From Nonomuraea thailandensis (GTDB lineage: Bacteria > Actinomycetota > Actinomycetes > Streptosporangiales > Streptosporangiaceae), in NCBI RefSeq assembly GCF_024172165.1, contig NZ_JAMZEB010000002.1:930001-994000 (forward strand): 64,000 nucleotides of DNA, in the 5' to 3' direction. The stretch's first letter is position 1. Each line of letters starts with the position of its first letter. Below the pieces are notes generated by a model, which saw nothing but the letters and a program-made list of their open reading frames with translations, was not told the origin of the DNA and made no database searches. Position numbers and translations under genes: made by a program. Below, piece by piece: positions 49,521-57,277 of the stretch.

Positions 49521-50423
49521 TCAGCCTCCCAGCCCGTACACCCGTCGTGCGTTGCCGGCGAAAACGGCGCGCTGGTCGGCCGGCGACAGGTGTGCCAGCG
49601 CGTCCTTCCACGTGCCGACCAGATGCGGCATGGTGGTCCACAGCTTCTCGACCGGGAAGTTGGTGCCGAACATGGCCCGGCCGGCGCCGAACCGCCCGAT
49701 CACCTCGCCGGCGACGAAGGAGATGAGGCCGCGATCCACCCGGTGCACGAAGGTGCCCTGCCCGGTGAGCTTGACGACGACGTTCGGCCGCTCCGCCAGC
49801 GCGGCCATCCCGGCCCGCCACGCCTCGGTGTACTCGGGGCCGATGAGCATGCCCGCGTGCACGAGGACGAAGGTGACGTCGGGGAAGGCCGCCGCCAGCG
49901 CGACCGCGTCCGGCATCTGCTCGGGGAAGACCTGCAGCTCGAACAGCCAGCCGAGGTCGGCCAGGGCGCCGATGTTCTTGCGGAAGACCGGGTCCCGCAT
50001 GCGGTCGGGCGCGGTGGCGTACCGGAACTCCGGGCGCTCGTGCCAGTGGAGCTGCTGCCGGACTCCCCGCACCAAGGGCGTGAGCGCGGCCTGACGGCGC
50101 ATGACCTCCGGAGCGGCCTCGTCGAACAGGTCGGCCGCCGCGACGACGGCCGTCGGCCGGCCCGTCCGCGCGTGCACGTCGCGCAGCCAGCGCACCTCGT
50201 CCACGACCCGGTCCAGCGGCCAGTTCGTCTGCACGTAGACCGACTCGCCGATGCCCGAGGCCGTGGCCTCGGCGGTGTACTCGCCGATCAGGTAGTCGCG
50301 CCTGATCGCCTCGTACGGCCCGAAGATCCGCGGCACCATCGGGCCGGACAACCAGGGCAGATCCCGGGTCCGCCAGATGTGGTGGTGCGAGTCCACGATG
50401 TCGCCCGTGTACGCCTCGGACAT
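49521..50423 (-). CDS. Amidohydrolase-2 family metal hydrolase (lactonase/dicarboxylate hydrolase-like)
   Basis: A 300-residue TIM-barrel hydrolase. The metal motif DSHHHIWR is at the N-terminus, and VLVHAGM and the end TNFPVEKLW fit the catalytic His and Asp strands of the amidohydrolase-2 group (L-fucono-1,5-lactonase, 2-pyrone-4,6-dicarboxylate hydrolase). These open lactones made in sugar or aromatic catabolism. ATG 50423 has GGGAG 8 nt upstream; GTG 50432 overlaps the VWA gene stop. It is in the operon of the molybdenum hydroxylase, suggesting a role after ring hydroxylation. Confidence 0.88.
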   Translation of the reverse strand: MSEAYTGDIVDSHHHIWRTRDLPWLSGPMVPRIFGPYEAIRRDYLIGEYTAEATASGIGESVYVQTNWPLDRVVDEVRWLRDVHARTGRPTAVVAAADLFDEAAPEVMRRQAALTPLVRGVRQQLHWHERPEFRYATAPDRMRDPVFRKNIGALADLGWLFELQVFPEQMPDAVALAAAFPDVTFVLVHAGMLIGPEYTEAWRAGMAALAERPNVVVKLTGQGTFVHRVDRGLISFVAGEVIGRFGAGRAMFGTNFPVEKLWTTMPHLVGTWKDALAHLSPADQRAVFAGNARRVYGLGG

Positions 50424-50428
50424 GCCGA

Positions 50429-51544
50429 TCACTCCCTGGCCATGGTCTGTACCTGCTCGTACGCCGTCCGCAGGTCACGCACGCCCGCGATCGCGTCCAG
50501 ATCGGCGAGCACGGCCGACATGCCGCGGGTGACCGGCCGGTACGCCGGGTCGCAGGCCAGCGGCGTCCACCACAACAGCCGGTGGCTCAGCAGCGACAAC
50601 CGCCGCACGGCCGCCCGCATCGGCTCGCAGTCGCCGCGTTCCAGGCCGTCCGACAGCACGATCACCAGGGCGCCGCGCGCCATGGTGACGTACCGGGCGT
50701 TGGCCAGGAACTCCTGGAGGGAGAGGCCGATCCGCGTCCCCGCCTCGGCGTCCAGGACGACCTCGCTCAGCGAGGCGACGGCCGGGTCGGCCTCCCGCGC
50801 CCGCAGCGGCCCGGTGACGCGGGTCAGCCGGGTGCCGAAGGTGAACACCTCGACCCGGTCGAGGCATCCGACCGCGGCGTGGGCGAAACGCAGGTAGGCG
50901 GCACTGTGCTGCTTCATCGACCCCGACACGTCGATCAGCAGCAGCACCCGGCGCTGCCGCCGCGGGCGGTTCCGCCGCCGCAACGTCACGATCTCGCCGT
51001 GGCCGCGCCAGGACTCGCGGCACATCCTGGCGACGTCGATCCACGGCCCCCGGCGGCTGGGCCGGCGACGGCGTGAGCGCACCGTGGGCATCGCGCCGCG
51101 CAGCTCCCGCCGCAGCAGCGCGAGCACCGCCCGGTCGTCCTGGCTCGCCGGGCCGAACACCGGGCGCCTCTCGCGCTCCGCGAACCCGGCCGCCAGGCCC
51201 GCCTCCCCGCCGGACGTCGCCGCGAACGGAGCCTCGCCGCCCTTCCCGCGCGGCGCGGGCGTCTCCTCGTCGGGGAGCTCCGGATCGGGGACGGGCCGGG
51301 CCGCGACCTCCCCGAACCAGCGCTCGAACGTGGGGGAGTACACCTCCAGGTCCGCGCGGGACATGGTGAGCGTGCTCGCCCCGATCCAGTACAGGTGCGT
51401 GGCGTCACGCGGGCCGGCGGCCTCGATCGCCCGGAGGAAGACCCGCTGCCTGGCCACCGGCACGCGCAGGCCCTGATCGTGCAGATCCCGCAGGAAGCCG
51501 TGCACGTGCTCGCGGACGCGCACGACGAGGGACGGCTCAGTCAC
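50429..51544 (-). CDS. coxE-like: VWA-domain protein (CoxE-like)
   Basis: A 371-residue protein. The first 60 residues form the CoxE-type helical start; a charged linker follows. The von Willebrand A domain begins at about residue 200 with a MIDAS sequence VLLLIDVSGSMKQHSAAYLR, continues TFGTRLTRVTGPLRARE and ends with the DGLERGD loop. CoxE proteins work with the MoxR/CoxD ATPase to mature the Mo-Cu or molybdenum centre of CO dehydrogenase-family enzymes. It overlaps the ATPase gene by 8 bp. Confidence 0.87.
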   Translation of the reverse strand: MTEPSLVVRVREHVHGFLRDLHDQGLRVPVARQRVFLRAIEAAGPRDATHLYWIGASTLTMSRADLEVYSPTFERWFGEVAARPVPDPELPDEETPAPRGKGGEAPFAATSGGEAGLAAGFAERERRPVFGPASQDDRAVLALLRRELRGAMPTVRSRRRRPSRRGPWIDVARMCRESWRGHGEIVTLRRRNRPRRQRRVLLLIDVSGSMKQHSAAYLRFAHAAVGCLDRVEVFTFGTRLTRVTGPLRAREADPAVASLSEVVLDAEAGTRIGLSLQEFLANARYVTMARGALVIVLSDGLERGDCEPMRAAVRRLSLLSHRLLWWTPLACDPAYRPVTRGMSAVLADLDAIAGVRDLRTAYEQVQTMARE

Positions 51545-52394
51545 CGAACACCTCCGCGGCGTGGCGGCTGACCAGGGTCAGGTCCTCCTCGTGCTTGACG
51601 AGCAGCCCGGCGGAGCGGCGCATCGCCTCCGGCCAGTCCGAGCCCTCGCCGGCCAGCGCCTGCACGCCGCGCGCCCAGGAGACCGACTCGGCGATCCCCG
51701 GCCGTTTCAGCAGAGCCAGCCCGCGGATCCGGTGCACGGCGGCCACGAGACGGGCCGCGCTCCTGTCGTCCAGGCCGGGCGCCTGCGCCTGGATGATCGC
51801 CCGCTCCCGCTCGGCGTCGGGGAAGGGGATCCAGTGGTACAGGCACCGGCGCTTCAGCGCGTCGTGCAGCTCGCGGGTCCGGTTGGAGGTGAGGACGACG
51901 AACGGGGCGTGCGCCGCCCGGATGGTGCCGATCTCCGGGACGGTGATCTGGAAGTCGCCGAGGAACTCCAGCAGGAACGCCTCGAACTCGCTGTCCGCCC
52001 GGTCGATCTCGTCGATCAGCAGCACCGCGCCGGAGGCCGCCCGCAACGCCCGCAGCAGGGGGCGCTGCAGGAGGAACTCCTCGCGGTACAGGTCGCCGGC
52101 GCCGCGGCCCTCCACCTCGGCGGCCCGCAGGGACAGCAGTTGCTTCGGGTAGTCCCACTCGTACAGGGCCTGGGAGGCGTCCAGCCCCTCGTAGCACTGC
52201 AGGCGGATCAGCTCGCGGCCGAGGACCCTGGACAGCACGTTCGCGATCTCCGTCTTGCCGACCCCCGGCTCGCCTTCCAGCAGCAGCGGAAGCCCGAGCA
52301 CGCCGGCCAGGTGAACGGCGGTGAGCAGGCCCTCGTCGGCCAGGTAGCCCTCCGCGCCCAGCCGCCGGGCCAGCTCGTCCTGATCAGCCGGCAC
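51537..52394 (-). CDS. coxD-like: MoxR-type AAA ATPase (CoxD-like)
   Basis: A 285-residue AAA+ protein: Walker A GEPGVGKTEIANV at residues 41-53, sensor loop QCYEGLDASQALYEWDYPKQ, Walker B VLLIDEIDRADSEF, sensor 1 VVLTSNRTREL. The CYEGLD-ALYEW signature is that of CoxD ATPases. It overlaps the molybdenum subunit gene by 11 bp. Likely a chaperone that inserts a sulfur or metal into the active centre. Gene symbol reflects similarity only. Confidence 0.88.
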   Translation of the reverse strand: MPADQDELARRLGAEGYLADEGLLTAVHLAGVLGLPLLLEGEPGVGKTEIANVLSRVLGRELIRLQCYEGLDASQALYEWDYPKQLLSLRAAEVEGRGAGDLYREEFLLQRPLLRALRAASGAVLLIDEIDRADSEFEAFLLEFLGDFQITVPEIGTIRAAHAPFVVLTSNRTRELHDALKRRCLYHWIPFPDAERERAIIQAQAPGLDDRSAARLVAAVHRIRGLALLKRPGIAESVSWARGVQALAGEGSDWPEAMRRSAGLLVKHEEDLTLVSRHAAEVFGD

Positions 52395-53400
52395 GGCCGG
52401 CCCGCAGCTCGTCGAGGCCGCGCAGCACCTTCTCCGGGGTGAACGGCATGCTCGTCAGCCGTACGCCCACCGCGTCGTACACCGCGTTGGCGATCGCGGG
52501 GATCGGCGCGTTGGCCGTCATCTCGCCGATGCCCTTGGCCCCGAACGGCCCGTTGCCGGCCGGCCGTTCCAGGAACACGCTCGTCTGCGCCGGGAGGTCG
52601 GCCGGCCCCGGCATCAGGTACTCGGCGAAGTCGGCGGGGCCGTGCTCGCGCGAGTGCGGATAGTACGGCTCGGTCGACTCGAACAGCGCGTGCGACAGGC
52701 CCATCCAGGCGCCGCCCTCGACCTGCTGCGTCGCGATGGCCGGGTTGAGCGCCCGGCCGACCTCGTAGGTGTTGTAGAGCCGCAGCACCTCGATGACGCC
52801 GGTCTCGTCGTCGACCTCCACCTCGGCCACCGTGCACGCGTGCGCCTGGCAGGAGTCCGGGTCCATCTCGCCGGTCTCCGGCACCGGGGTGCTCGGCTCC
52901 TTGAGGAAGATGCCCCGGCCGGAGATCGTCCGGCCCTGCCGGAAGTGCGCGGCGAGCGCGACCTCGCTGACGTGGATCTTCTTCTCCGGCGCTCCTCTGA
53001 GGCGGACGAATCCCGTGCCGTCGGTCTCCAGGTCATCCGCGTCGACCTCCAGCTCGTCGGCAGCGACCTGGAGCAGGACCTCCCTGGCCTCGCGGGCCGC
53101 CATGACCACGGCGTTGCCGACCCGGTGGGTGCCGCGGCTGGCGAACGTGCCCATGCAGTGCGGGCCGGTGTCGGTGTCGGCGGTGTCGACGATGATGTTC
53201 CCGATCGGGACGCCGAGCGTCTCCGCCGCGCACTGGGCCACGACCGTCCGCAGCCCCTGGCCGAGATCCACCGAGGAGAGCGTGACCACGAACCCGCCCA
53301 TGGTGGTGGCGTGGACGAGCGCCTGCGACGGGTCGCCGCCGAGGTTCATCCCGGTCGGGTAGTTGACCGCCGCGTATCCGCGTCCCTGCCGTAACGTCAT
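52384..53400 (-). CDS. Molybdopterin-binding large subunit, C-terminal half (XDH/CODH family)
   Basis: A 338-residue protein holding the second half of a molybdenum hydroxylase. LSSVDLGQGLRTVVAQCAAE and TGPHCMGTFASRGTHRVGNA bind the cofactor, and the closing FGAKGIGEMTANAPIPAI carries the catalytic Glu. It is encoded separately from the N-terminal half, with its own GGAGGG ribosome-binding site and ATG 53400, 3 bp after the first gene. So the split looks natural and resembles two-gene nicotinate- or ketone-type enzymes, not a frameshift. Confidence 0.85.
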   Translation of the reverse strand: MTLRQGRGYAAVNYPTGMNLGGDPSQALVHATTMGGFVVTLSSVDLGQGLRTVVAQCAAETLGVPIGNIIVDTADTDTGPHCMGTFASRGTHRVGNAVVMAAREAREVLLQVAADELEVDADDLETDGTGFVRLRGAPEKKIHVSEVALAAHFRQGRTISGRGIFLKEPSTPVPETGEMDPDSCQAHACTVAEVEVDDETGVIEVLRLYNTYEVGRALNPAIATQQVEGGAWMGLSHALFESTEPYYPHSREHGPADFAEYLMPGPADLPAQTSVFLERPAGNGPFGAKGIGEMTANAPIPAIANAVYDAVGVRLTSMPFTPEKVLRGLDELRAGRAG

Positions 53401-53403
53401 GCC

Positions 53404-54783
53404 TCAGCCCTCCGGCCGCTCGGTCGACGACATCGCCCGGTACTCCGGTGGCAGCTCGTGCCCCACCAGGGCGGCGGCGCTCTGGATCACCTCGACCAGC
53501 GCCGTTCCGGAGGCGATCTTGCGATGGGCCTTCATGTCGCCGTCCCGGTAGGCGTTCCCGAGCCGCAGTCGCAGCGGGTCCAGGCCCAGCTCCCTGGCGA
53601 TGCGGTCCATCTGCGACTCCAGCGCGAAGTCGCCGATCGTGACGCCGAACCCGCGCATGGCGCTGGACGGCGTCCGGTTCGTGTAGACGCAGTGGCAGTC
53701 GACGTGGACGTTCGGGATCGTGTACGGGCCCGGCATGTGCGCCGCCGCCTTGGTGGCGCCGTACGGGCTGTGCCGGGAGTACGCGCCCGCGTCCACGTAG
53801 AGGGTGACCTTGCGGGCGACGATCCGGCCGTCGTCCATGACGCCGTCCTTGATGAGGATCAGCTCGGCCGCCCGGGTGGACGACACCTGCATCTCCTCGG
53901 CGCGGCTGTAGACGTACTTGGCGGGGCGGCCGGTGAGCAGGGCGGCCAGGCAGGCGAGGGGCTCCACGATGACGTCGACCTTGCCGCCGAAGCCGCCTCC
54001 GACGGTGCCGCCGACGACGCGCAGGCTGGTGGGCGGCACGCCGAGGATGAGCGCGGTGTTGTCGAGGGTGAAGAAGGCGGCCTGGGTGTTGCTGTGGATC
54101 CGCAGCCGGCCGTCGCCCTGGGGGACGACGACGCAGCCGGTCGGCTCGGCCGGCGCGTGCTCGATCGGGGAGGAGCTGTAGCGGCCCTCGATGATCCGGT
54201 CCGCCTGCGCGAAGCCCTGCTCGACGTCGCCGAAGCGGACCCGGCGGCAGTGGTGCCCCTCGTAGACGAAGTGGTTGGTGCCCGCCTGCTTGATGATCGG
54301 CGCGCCGTCGGCCAGCGCCTCCTCGACGTCGAGCACGGCGGGCAGGTCGGTGTAGTCGACCACGACCCGGGCGGCGCCCTCCCGGGCGGCCTCTTCGGTC
54401 TCGGCGACCACGGCGACGATCGGCTCGCCGCGGTACAGGACCCGGTCCTCGGCCAGCACCGGCTCGTCGTCGGGTCCCACGCCGATCAGGCGCAGCACGA
54501 CGTACCAGTTGTTCGGCACGTCCTCGTGGGTGATGACCCGGAGCACGCCCGGCACTTCGAGGGCGCCCGAGACGTCGACCCGGTCGATGCGGGCGTGGTG
54601 GCGGACGGACCGGTGGATCTTGACGTGCGTCAGCCCGGGCGGCGTCATGTCCTCGAAGAAGACGGTGCGGCCGGTGACGTGGGCGCGGGCGTCCGAGCGC
54701 TGGACCGCGGTGCCGATGACGGTGAAGCCGCCCGCCCGCTCGTCCTTGAAGTACGCCTCGTCGATCGGCGTGAGGCGGCCCAT
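53404..54783 (-). CDS. Molybdopterin-binding large subunit, N-terminal half (XDH/CODH family)
   Basis: A 459-residue subunit: a/b hammerhead domain (YFKDERAGGFTVIGTAVQRS, ITHEDVPNNW) and the first MoCo-binding domain with TVGGGFGGKVDVIVEPLACL. The active-site loop reads TNRTPSSAMRGFG. The CO dehydrogenase hallmark AYxCSFR is absent, so this is not a form-I CoxL; the PxxAxRGFG form is that of xanthine- or nicotinate-type hydroxylases. ATG 54783 shares one base with the stop of the iron-sulfur subunit (TGATG). A longer frame upstream repeats the Fe-S gene and is not real. Confidence 0.87.
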   Translation of the reverse strand: MGRLTPIDEAYFKDERAGGFTVIGTAVQRSDARAHVTGRTVFFEDMTPPGLTHVKIHRSVRHHARIDRVDVSGALEVPGVLRVITHEDVPNNWYVVLRLIGVGPDDEPVLAEDRVLYRGEPIVAVVAETEEAAREGAARVVVDYTDLPAVLDVEEALADGAPIIKQAGTNHFVYEGHHCRRVRFGDVEQGFAQADRIIEGRYSSSPIEHAPAEPTGCVVVPQGDGRLRIHSNTQAAFFTLDNTALILGVPPTSLRVVGGTVGGGFGGKVDVIVEPLACLAALLTGRPAKYVYSRAEEMQVSSTRAAELILIKDGVMDDGRIVARKVTLYVDAGAYSRHSPYGATKAAAHMPGPYTIPNVHVDCHCVYTNRTPSSAMRGFGVTIGDFALESQMDRIARELGLDPLRLRLGNAYRDGDMKAHRKIASGTALVEVIQSAAALVGHELPPEYRAMSSTERPEG

Positions 54784-55337
54784 CAGGCGTCGGCCTTCGC
54801 GGGCGCCGGGGTTCCGGCCTTCGCGGGCGCCGGCGGGGTTTCGGCCTTCGCGGGTGCCGGTGGGGTGGTGCGGCGTCGTCCGGCGGCGGACAGGACGGCG
54901 GCGATGATCGGCTCGTATCCGGTGCAGCGGCAGACGTTCCCGCAGATCGCCTCGGTGACGTCCTGGCGGGTCGGATCCGGCTTCCGGTCGAGCAGCGCCG
55001 TGGCGGACATGATCATCCCGGGGGTGCAGAACCCGCACTGCGTCGCGAACAGGTCGACGAACGCCTGCTGCACGTCACTGAGCTGATCTCCGTCGGCCAG
55101 ACCCTCGATCGTCTCGACGCTGGAGCCGTCGACGGTCACGACGGGAACCAGGCACGCGACCACGGGCCGGCCGTCCAGCAGCACCGTGCAGCTCCCGCAG
55201 CCGCCTTGCCCGCACCCGCGCTTGGCCCCCATCAGGCCGAACGTCTCGCGCAGGGCGTCCAGCAAGGTCGTCGACGGCCGGGCGATCAGCTCCCGTTCGG
55301 TGCCGTTCAGCGTGAGCGTGACGATTGTCGAGGGCAT
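54783..55337 (-). CDS. [2Fe-2S] iron-sulfur subunit of the molybdenum hydroxylase
   Basis: A 184-residue subunit with both clusters: ferredoxin-type Cys42, Cys47, Cys50 and Cys62 in GCGQGGCGSC and ACLV, and the helical second cluster Cys101, Cys104, Cys136 and Cys138 in CGFCTPG and CRCTG. It carries electrons from molybdenum to FAD. After residue 155 there is an unusual Pro-Ala-Lys repeat tail (three PAPAKA units) encoded by near-identical 18-bp repeats. It starts 11 bp after the FAD subunit. Confidence 0.92.
   Translation of the reverse strand: MPSTIVTLTLNGTERELIARPSTTLLDALRETFGLMGAKRGCGQGGCGSCTVLLDGRPVVACLVPVVTVDGSSVETIEGLADGDQLSDVQQAFVDLFATQCGFCTPGMIMSATALLDRKPDPTRQDVTEAICGNVCRCTGYEPIIAAVLSAAGRRRTTPPAPAKAETPPAPAKAGTPAPAKADA
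54792..54860 (-). repeat. Three 18-bp repeats encoding the PAPAKA tail of the Fe-S subunit
   Basis: GGCCTTCGCGGGCGCCGG occurs at 54792-54809 and 54816-54833, with one mismatch in the third copy at 54843-54860. Spacing is 24 and 27 bp, so the reading frame is preserved. It can expand or shrink by slippage. Confidence 0.7.
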
Positions 55338-55348
55338 ACGCTCCCCCT

Positions 55349-56146
55349 TCAGGCCCCGAGCAGGGCACGACGCAGGTGGACGGGGTAGACGCGGGCGCGG
55401 TACCAGGCGGAGGCGTAGGCGTCGTCGAACGGCTCGACGGCGTCCGCTCCGGCCGCCCGCGCGACGGCCTCGGCGGTGAGCGGCGCGCCCAGCAGGATGC
55501 GCTCGGCGCCGGTCGCCCGCACCAGGCGGCGCGCGAGAGCGCCGAGCACGAGCCGGACGTCGCCGACCACGCCGTCCTCCACCGTGATCCGGGCCGCCAC
55601 GGTGACGATGGAGCCCGAGTTGAGCCGCCGCCGGCTCGCCTTGTGGAAGCGGAACGTGCCCTCCGCCGGAGCGGTGAACCGGACCCGCGTCACCAGGTCG
55701 CCCGCGGGCAGGCCGTCCGTGACGACCCGCTCCAGCGGCTCGCGCCGCACGCCGCCCGTGCCCAGCACGTCGAGCTCCGCGTCCAGGGCGAGCAGGGCCG
55801 CCGCCAGGTCGCCGTACGGCTGCGGCACGAACAGGTTGCCGGCCACCGTGGCGAGGTTGCGGACCGGCGGCGAGGCGATCGAGCGCACGCAGGAGGACAG
55901 GTAGCTCAGCCGGGCGTCGTCCTCGATGTCGGCGAGAGTGGTGGCCGCCCCCAGGGTCACGGCGGCGCCCTCGACGTCGATGCCGCGCAGCCCCGCCCTG
56001 CGCAGGCTGACGAGCCGCAGATCACCGCCGGTCCCGTCGTTCAGCCTGGTCATCAGGTGGGTGCCGCCGCCCAGCGGGAGGGCCCCGGACTGAAGACCCG
56101 CGTGAGCCGCCTCGGCACTTTCCGGCATCTCAACCGATATCAGCAT
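55349..56146 (-). CDS. FAD-binding medium subunit of the molybdenum hydroxylase
   Basis: A 265-residue CoxM/XdhB-like flavoprotein: LPLGGGTHLMTRLNDGTGG (first pyrophosphate loop), ASPPVRNLATVAGNLFVPQP (second FAD loop) and the C-terminal CO_deh_flav_C domain. First gene of the operon; it starts at ATG 56146, just after an 18-bp palindrome. Transfers electrons from the Fe-S clusters to an acceptor, NAD or quinone unresolved. Confidence 0.9.
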   Translation of the reverse strand: MLISVEMPESAEAAHAGLQSGALPLGGGTHLMTRLNDGTGGDLRLVSLRRAGLRGIDVEGAAVTLGAATTLADIEDDARLSYLSSCVRSIASPPVRNLATVAGNLFVPQPYGDLAAALLALDAELDVLGTGGVRREPLERVVTDGLPAGDLVTRVRFTAPAEGTFRFHKASRRRLNSGSIVTVAARITVEDGVVGDVRLVLGALARRLVRATGAERILLGAPLTAEAVARAAGADAVEPFDDAYASAWYRARVYPVHLRRALLGA

Positions 56147-56156
56147 CTAGGCTCCA

Positions 56157-56174
56157 ATTATCGATATCGATAAT
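56157..56174. promoter_or_regulatory. 18-bp perfect palindrome, operator of the hydroxylase operon
   Basis: ATTATCGATATCGATAAT is an uninterrupted perfect palindrome in an AT-rich patch, 11 bp before the FAD-subunit start and 57 bp before the divergent FadR-type gene. Most likely the binding site of the divergent GntR regulator. Confidence 0.75.
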
Positions 56175-56230
56175 GTGAGAGTAGATGGCATGATCCAAGA
56201 GTCAAGGGCCCTCTTCAGGCATCAGGAGGC

Positions 56231-56920
56231 TTGTTGTCCGCAGCCACGGGTAACCCGCGCTCCGCACGGCCGACCCTGAGCCGGCAGATCCGCGACGGCC
56301 TGCTGGAGCGGATCGTCGCGGGCGAGCTCGGCGAGGGCGACCGCCTGATCGAGACGAAGATCGCCCTTGAGTTCGGCACCAGCCAGGCCCCGGTCCGGGA
56401 GGCGTTGCGGCAGCTCGAAGGCCTCGGCCTCATCGAGAGCCAGCCTCGCCACGGCAGCCGGGTGCTGCCCTTCGCCGAGCAGACGATCCGCGAGGCGTAC
56501 ATCCTGCGGGCGGCACTGGAGGAGACCGCGACGCGGCTGGCGATGCTGGCCGGAGCCCTTCCCTTCGACCGGCTGGCGGAGGCCGTCGAGGAGATGCGCC
56601 GCTGCGCCCGCGACGACGACGTTCCCGGCATCGGCCTGGCCAGCGCCCGCTTCCACCGGTACGTCGTGCAGGCCGGCGGCAACGGGCTGCTGGCCCGCGC
56701 CTGGGAGGCGCTGCAGATCGAGGCGCGCACGGCCATCGCCCTCATGGTCACCCGGCCGGAGCTGGAGCGGGTCGCCGAGGAGCACCGCGAGCTGCTGGAC
56801 GTCATGCGCGCCGGTGACGTCGAGACGGCCTGCCGCCACGCCCGCGACCACCAGTGGGCCTACGCCGACACCCCGCACGACCCGTACGGGATGCCGAAAC
56901 GCCAGGACGGGAGCGCGTGA
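56231..56920 (+). CDS. GntR-family regulator, FadR/FCD type
   Basis: A 229-residue regulator: winged helix at residues 15-78 (RQIRDGLLERIVAGELGEGD, GTSQAPVREALRQLEGLGLI, SQPRHGSRVL), then an all-helical FCD ligand domain with the metal-site pattern RFHRYVVQAGGN and a later HREL/CRHARDH. FCD regulators sense small acids and often control aromatic or amino-acid catabolism. The start is TTG 56231 or 56234 right after AGGAGG. It faces the hydroxylase operon and probably binds the 18-bp palindrome. Confidence 0.88.
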   Translation: MLSAATGNPRSARPTLSRQIRDGLLERIVAGELGEGDRLIETKIALEFGTSQAPVREALRQLEGLGLIESQPRHGSRVLPFAEQTIREAYILRAALEETATRLAMLAGALPFDRLAEAVEEMRRCARDDDVPGIGLASARFHRYVVQAGGNGLLARAWEALQIEARTAIALMVTRPELERVAEEHRELLDVMRAGDVETACRHARDHQWAYADTPHDPYGMPKRQDGSA

Positions 56921-56980
56921 GGGCGGGTCGCCCGCGAGCGCGCGGCGGTGCAGGCCGACAGGCGGAGCTCTTGCGCGCCG

Positions 56981-57020
56981 ACCCGCACTGGCCCGCACCG
57001 ACCCGCACTGACCCGCGCCG
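56981..57020. repeat. Four 10-bp imperfect tandem repeats
   Basis: Consecutive units ACCCGCACTG, GCCCGCACCG, ACCCGCACTG and ACCCGCGCCG lie in the intergenic gap between the FCD regulator and the peptide synthetase. The 10-bp period is close to one helical turn, so they could present one face to a protein. Confidence 0.6.
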
Positions 57021-57026
57021 GCCCCG

Positions 57027-57086
57027 CATCGTCCAGGACCGCGCCGACCCGCGGCGGGCCTGTTCGCGGCGCGGTCCTGGACGATG
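57027..57086. terminator. Long hairpin with 19-bp perfect arms
   Basis: The arm at 57027-57045 (CATCGTCCAGGACCGCGCC) is an exact reverse complement of 57068-57086, with a 22-nt loop that itself folds around CCCGC/GCGGG. It is 106 bp past the FCD regulator stop. Probably its terminator; an insertion remnant or a regulatory hairpin of the peptide synthetase is possible. The remaining 190 bp up to 57278 shows no other structure. Confidence 0.65.
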
Positions 57087-57277
57087 TGCGGGCGTGGAGC
57101 ATACTGAGCCTCTGGGGGGCACGGGCCGGCGAGGCAGGAGGTCGAGGTCCGCCGCGTGCGCGGAATAGGCGTGACCGCCGCAGCCGTTGGGCCTTCGGTG
57201 GCGCGAACGCCACGATGGTGGCGGATGATGCGGATGTTGTGCCCGGCATCGACCGCCTGACCTTCAAGGAGCAGCGC

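Noticed and set aside
53404..55038. Longer start for the N-terminal MoCo subunit (to 55038)
   Set aside because: The extension is the antisense-free overlap with the Fe-S subunit frame; ATG 54783 shares one base with that stop and matches the family start.
52384..55337. CO dehydrogenase annotation for the molybdenum enzyme
   Set aside because: The form-I CoxL loop with the Cu-binding Cys is absent; CoxD/CoxE neighbours alone are not proof.
56981..57086. Repeats and hairpin as an insertion-sequence end
   Set aside because: No transposase, no second copy and no target duplication in the window; kept as an open structural finding only.
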